Assembly: GCA_020025255.1 (NCBI GenBank)
Contig: JAHHSK010000028.1
Span: forward strand, 1-25,447
Length of the DNA: 25,447 bases
Reading direction: 5' to 3'
From: Ruthenibacterium sp.
GTDB lineage: Bacteria > Bacillota > Clostridia > Oscillospirales > Ruminococcaceae
Shown: one piece after another, positions 22,532 through 25,447 of the stretch
Position numbering within the stretch: the stretch's first letter is position 1
How the letters are laid out: each line of letters starts with the position of its first letter
Program-made: the position numbers and the translations under genes
Notes under the pieces: model-generated
What the model was told of the DNA's origin: nothing
Database searches by the model: none
The model's input: only the letters and a program-made list of their open reading frames with translations

Positions 22532-24166
22532 CTACCATTCGTTTCCATAGTTCAAAAAGTCATCAATTCCGTTTTGCTGGGCAGCAAACTCGTCTTTTTC
22601 TTCGATTGTGTCCTGCACCCGAATCACCGACGACTGCTGACTGCGGATTCGGTTTGCAATCCCCAGCGCCATCACAAGATCATCGTGTTCCCCCTGCATC
22701 GCTTCGGCCCGTCCCCGTTCATTCTTCACAAACACCAGCATTTCCCGGATCGTGGCAGCATCCCGAAGATTCTCCGGTGCGTCACGCGCCATTTGCACCA
22801 ACTCGGCAATCAGCTCCGGTCGTGTGCGGCTGTCTGTGCGAAAACCGAATTTCCTCTGCAGCTTGCCTGTGTAGGTATCCACCGCTTCCCGCGTATACTG
22901 TGCTGGATATCCAAGGCGGGTACACTCCTTTACCGGAAATGTCGAGAAATTCACTTCGATTCCAAGCAATGCAGTGTTGTAGTAATACCCAAGACACATC
23001 ATCTGCCGCGCATATTCGTCTTCGTCAAACTTTTGGCATAAAACGGCGGCCTGCGCGCCGGTCGTATTGTCCAATACCTGTCCTGCAAAGTTGTCACATC
23101 CGTCTCCGGCCGTGTCCCCTCCCAGCACATACGGCACCCCCGGGCGCGGCTCGTCATAAATCACCACAGGCCCCCGCTCATCGTCCTGCATCCCTGTATA
23201 AATCAGCGTTTCTCCGCTGATCCGGTAGGTAAAGCATACACGGCGCAAAGGCGGCTGAAGAACAGCCAAACGCGCCGTCAGTGCCGCTTTGTCAAAAACA
23301 CATTTGCCGGTAGTGATAAACGCTTCTTCCGGGCAGGCTGGATATTCCTGCCGGAATTGCTCGATGTCCCCGCCGCACAGGTTCTTGATTGCCCAGCGCC
23401 GCCAACTGATTTGGGCGTCATCCAGCTTGTAAACAGCACGAATTTCTTCCTCTTCTTTCGTCGCTTTAAAATCTGGCTCCGGCTGTCTGCGGTATTCGTC
23501 AAGTTCCCACCATGCGCAGAATACCGGAATGTAGTCCGATTCGCCTGCTACGGCGCTGTCCCAAAGCTTTTTGAAATAATCGAATCCGTTCGCGGTGCTC
23601 TCGATGATCACCATAGTGTCAGGATTCTGCGGCACTGCCTGCATCAGACCTGTCATTGTCGCCTTTACGTCGCCCGGCCAAAAAGCAAGCTCCGAAATAT
23701 GCAGGTTTTGCAGTGTGTCGCTTCGGCCGATGCCGTCGCCGCCTGCGGTGAACACTTTAATGCGGCTGTTCAGTCCGGTGTTCCCGTCGGTGTTGAACAC
23801 AAGCTCCTTTGCGTTGCTCGCCTTTTTTTCCGGCTGCATCTGCGGCGGCAATTCGCTGTAAAATCTCTTGCTCATCTCAAACAGATTGTTCGTCGCTTCG
23901 CTTTGGTGCGCAACGATCGCGCTTGTGATGTTTCGTTTCGTGCTTGTACGCTTAAAAATCATAGCTTCTGTCAGCGTGGAAAACCCCATTTGACGAGCTT
24001 TCAGGATGATTACACGCACAGGCTTTCCGGCTGCTGCCTGCCGCCTTATCGCTTCGTATAATTTGCACTGGGGCTGATTCAGCTTGAACGGAATCACTTT
24101 CGCATTTTTATCGCGTATCTTTAAGTATTTTTCGATATAGCGTTTCGTGTTGATCGCCATCACCAT
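22532..24166 (-). CDS. Terminase large subunit
   Basis: The 544-aa protein is the packaging motor and nuclease. The ATPase half has the Walker A-like KARQMGFST (56-64), the Walker B LHISELAFW (155-163, Glu159) and the coupling motif ESTANG (189-194). EYPACPEEAF (274-283) marks the linker region. The nuclease half has acidic residues in GGDTAGDG (349-356), GIEVN (402-406) and HDDLVMALG (494-502). All motifs are intact. The ATG at 24166 overlaps the end of the small-subunit gene by 7 nt; ATG 24160 is an alternative. Confidence 0.95.
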   Translation of the reverse strand: MVMAINTKRYIEKYLKIRDKNAKVIPFKLNQPQCKLYEAIRRQAAAGKPVRVIILKARQMGFSTLTEAMIFKRTSTKRNITSAIVAHQSEATNNLFEMSKRFYSELPPQMQPEKKASNAKELVFNTDGNTGLNSRIKVFTAGGDGIGRSDTLQNLHISELAFWPGDVKATMTGLMQAVPQNPDTMVIIESTANGFDYFKKLWDSAVAGESDYIPVFCAWWELDEYRRQPEPDFKATKEEEEIRAVYKLDDAQISWRRWAIKNLCGGDIEQFRQEYPACPEEAFITTGKCVFDKAALTARLAVLQPPLRRVCFTYRISGETLIYTGMQDDERGPVVIYDEPRPGVPYVLGGDTAGDGCDNFAGQVLDNTTGAQAAVLCQKFDEDEYARQMMCLGYYYNTALLGIEVNFSTFPVKECTRLGYPAQYTREAVDTYTGKLQRKFGFRTDSRTRPELIAELVQMARDAPENLRDAATIREMLVFVKNERGRAEAMQGEHDDLVMALGIANRIRSQQSSVIRVQDTIEEKDEFAAQQNGIDDFLNYGNEW

Positions 24167-24726
24167 TCATCCCCCGCTACTTCGGCCAGATATTTTTCAT
24201 AGCTTTCTGGTGCCGAATTTTCTGCGCGCTGTTCTCCTGCCGCTTTGGCTGATACTTCCGAAAGCGCACGCAGCATGTTCGACATTGCAAAATCGCTCGG
24301 TACGTTCTTGGCACGCTTTTCCCGTTCTGCCTGCAATTCTTTCGGCGCGTGCTCATCGGGATCCAGTTCTCCGTCTAGCAGGATGTTGTCGATTTCCTCC
24401 ACCCTGCGCATATTCCGGTCTCCGCTTTGCAATCTGCGGATCATCATTTCTGTGCTAAGACGCGCGCCCTCTGCCGCTTTGCTTGCAATCTGCCGTATGT
24501 TTTCCTCCCGTGCCTGCGCCCATAAACTGCGCTGCCCGCTTTCATCCAGCTTTTCCGCTTCTTTTTTCCAGGTACGCAGCGTGCTTTCCGGCACGCCGTG
24601 TTTTTTTGCTATGTCAGATAAATTGTCGCAGATCAGCAGGTCACACATGCAGGCGGTTTTCTTTGCTTCGCCCCACTTTCGCCCTCGTTGACGGCCTTTC
24701 ACGGTATTTTTCCTGTACCGCGGCAC
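24160..24726 (-). CDS. Terminase small subunit
   Basis: The 188-aa protein has a basic N-terminus and a helix-turn-helix at about 34-55 (LSDIAKKHGVPESTLRTWKK), followed by helical oligomerisation segments (75-115). This is the usual layout of the pac/cos-recognising small terminase. The start is GTG 24726-24724, chosen because AAGGAGG lies 7 nt upstream. The open frame continues upstream through a terminator and is not coding there. The gene overlaps terL, supporting the role. Confidence 0.85.
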   Translation of the reverse strand: MPRYRKNTVKGRQRGRKWGEAKKTACMCDLLICDNLSDIAKKHGVPESTLRTWKKEAEKLDESGQRSLWAQAREENIRQIASKAAEGARLSTEMMIRRLQSGDRNMRRVEEIDNILLDGELDPDEHAPKELQAEREKRAKNVPSDFAMSNMLRALSEVSAKAAGEQRAENSAPESYEKYLAEVAGDEW

Positions 24727-24833
24727 GCCCGCCACCTCCTTTTCCCCCTCTGTCTCTATTTTCGCGCAACTTTTCGTCCGAAACCATACCAAACTTTTGC
24801 AAACGCCGTATCCAAGATGCAGCGCAAAAAATA

Positions 24834-24874
24834 TAAAAAAAGCACCGGGACGTGGGGAACGTTCCGGTGCTTTT
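24834..24874 (-). terminator. Terminator between the late regulator and terminase
   Basis: AAAAGCACCGG (24838-24848) pairs with CCGGTGCTTTT (24864-24874); the stem continues past one mismatch to CG/CG, with a short G-rich loop. Seven A at 24835-24841 read as T on the - strand. It separates the ArpU/RinA-like gene from the packaging genes, implying a late promoter in the next 100 bp, where no clear consensus is seen. Confidence 0.8.
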
Positions 24875-24915
24875 CTGCTGCTCCAAATGGCAAGGGCGGC
24901 CATCGGGCAAATTTA

Positions 24916-25281
24916 TTATGCGCGATTGTCCCCCGACTTTGCAATCTTTTTTGTGGGGGAATCTGTGATTTTTCTTTTTTCCGGCGGAAAAAGCCCGCTT
25001 TGCGCCGCATGAAATGCTATCGTCATCAGCGCTTCTCGCTTCCATGCGTAGTAGGTGTTGCGTGCAACGCAGATCGTCTCCATGACCGTTTCTTCTTTTT
25101 CCCCCTCAAAATAGCGCAGCACAAGTAGGCGGACCCTTGCAGGTTCGCCCGTATCGTCGTATTCCGTCATCGTCTGTTCGATCGCCGCGCACCATGCCGC
25201 CGCCTGCGGATCCGCGCGTTTTTTCAAGCCCCTGTATTGCCGCAGCCTCGCTTCTACTTCCCGCAATACCTTTTTGCGCAT
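24916..25281 (-). CDS. ArpU/RinA-like phage late-gene regulator
   Basis: The 121-aa protein has a sigma-region-4-like helix-turn-helix in its middle: VRLLVLRYFEGEKEETVMET (50-69), followed by ICVARNTYYAWKREAL (70-85). Proteins of this type lie directly upstream of terminase in Firmicutes phages and switch on the packaging and structural operon. ATG 25281 follows AGGAAAGGA, with a small TGCCGT/ACGGCA hairpin just upstream (25296-25314). The terminator and terS follow. Family is assigned from HTH pattern, size and position. Confidence 0.75.
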   Translation of the reverse strand: MRKKVLREVEARLRQYRGLKKRADPQAAAWCAAIEQTMTEYDDTGEPARVRLLVLRYFEGEKEETVMETICVARNTYYAWKREALMTIAFHAAQSGLFPPEKRKITDSPTKKIAKSGDNRA

Positions 25282-25341
25282 TCTTTGTCCTTTCCTGCCG
25301 TCCCCCTCACGGCACTTTTTATTGCCCTTTGATCGCGATGC

Positions 25342-25447
25342 TTAATTTATCTGTATCACATAGATTTTAAAATCAAGATCCGCGAACTTTCGCAGCAGCT
25401 GCTCTTTTTGCCGTTCCTTTTGATACTGCTTCAAATATTCTATTTTT
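25342..25447 (-). CDS. 3' end of a gene cut by the window edge
   Basis: On the - strand an open frame runs in from the right edge and ends at TAA 25344-25342. The visible 34 residues begin KIEYLKQYQKERQKEQLLRK and are strongly helical and charged, like a coiled-coil end. The gene is on the same strand and about 60 bp upstream of the late regulator, so it is probably a phage gene. Nothing more can be said without the missing part. Confidence 0.5.
   Translation of the reverse strand, partial: KIEYLKQYQKERQKEQLLRKFADLDFKIYVIQIN

Larger units (their letters stand above)
11632..25447 (-). mobile_element. Prophage late-gene module, right end outside window
   Basis: Sixteen or more co-directional, tightly packed genes follow phage order: late regulator, terminase small and large, portal, scaffold, major capsid, connector, tail proteins, tail appendages, endolysin and holin, ending in a strong terminator. 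Several overlap by 4 nt (ATGA or GTGA). No tape-measure, tail tube, tail terminator or baseplate genes occur, which points to a short-tailed virus or a reduced element. Integrase, repressor and replication genes would lie beyond 25447. Confidence 0.9.

Noticed and set aside
21595..23041. Long + strand open frames over portal and terminase
   Set aside because: They mirror genes with intact motifs on the - strand and show no domains of their own.
1..25447. CRISPR array
   Set aside because: No regularly spaced short repeats are present; the repeats found are coding duplications or single dyads.

Overview
The window looks like chromosome of a gut-type Gram-positive anaerobe of the Clostridia, most likely Oscillospiraceae/Ruminococcaceae. 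The basis is strong GGAGG ribosome-binding sites, frequent GTG/TTG starts, an archaeal/eukaryotic-type prolyl-tRNA synthetase, intrinsic hairpin-plus-T terminators, and a phage late module of Firmicutes type. The species cannot be named from the sequence alone.

Left part (1-2150): a visibly AT-richer four-gene operon on the + strand. It holds a small XRE-type repressor and three small membrane proteins that share a DER(D/N)-x-x-I motif. The operon has a near-consensus promoter flanked by three GAAGT-type dyads and ends in an intrinsic terminator. A tRNA-Val(CAC) gene follows on the - strand with its own promoter and terminator.

Middle part (2190-9453): a cell-surface polysaccharide region. 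On the - strand are a CYTH-domain phosphatase and, downstream, an MBOAT O-acyltransferase with an SGNH-type partner, the usual pair for acylating an exported polysaccharide. Divergently on the + strand are a GT2 rhamnosyltransferase-like gene and three dTDP-L-rhamnose genes (rfbA, rfbD, rfbB), closed by a 15-bp-stem terminator. rfbC, the epimerase gene, is missing from the cluster. The layout suggests a rhamnose-containing, probably O-acylated, surface glycan.

Housekeeping part (9614-11544): proS and acpP on the - strand, each followed by a terminator, with a clear promoter in front of acpP.

Right part (11632-25447): a tightly packed - strand prophage late module. In transcription order it holds a cut-off gene, an ArpU/RinA-like regulator, a terminator, small and large terminase, a 71-aa protein, portal, a 52-aa zinc-ribbon protein, scaffold, major capsid with a C-terminal chitobiase-type Ig-like domain, a connector-like protein, a 633-aa beta-propeller-like protein, four tail-appendage proteins built from shuffled repeats, a 125-aa unknown, an amidase endolysin with a SPOR-like tail, a membrane/coiled-coil protein, a holin, and a terminator. 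No tape-measure, tail-tube or baseplate gene lies between capsid and lysis genes, so the virion should be short-tailed (podovirus-like) or the module has been reduced. Integrase and lysogeny genes are not in the window.
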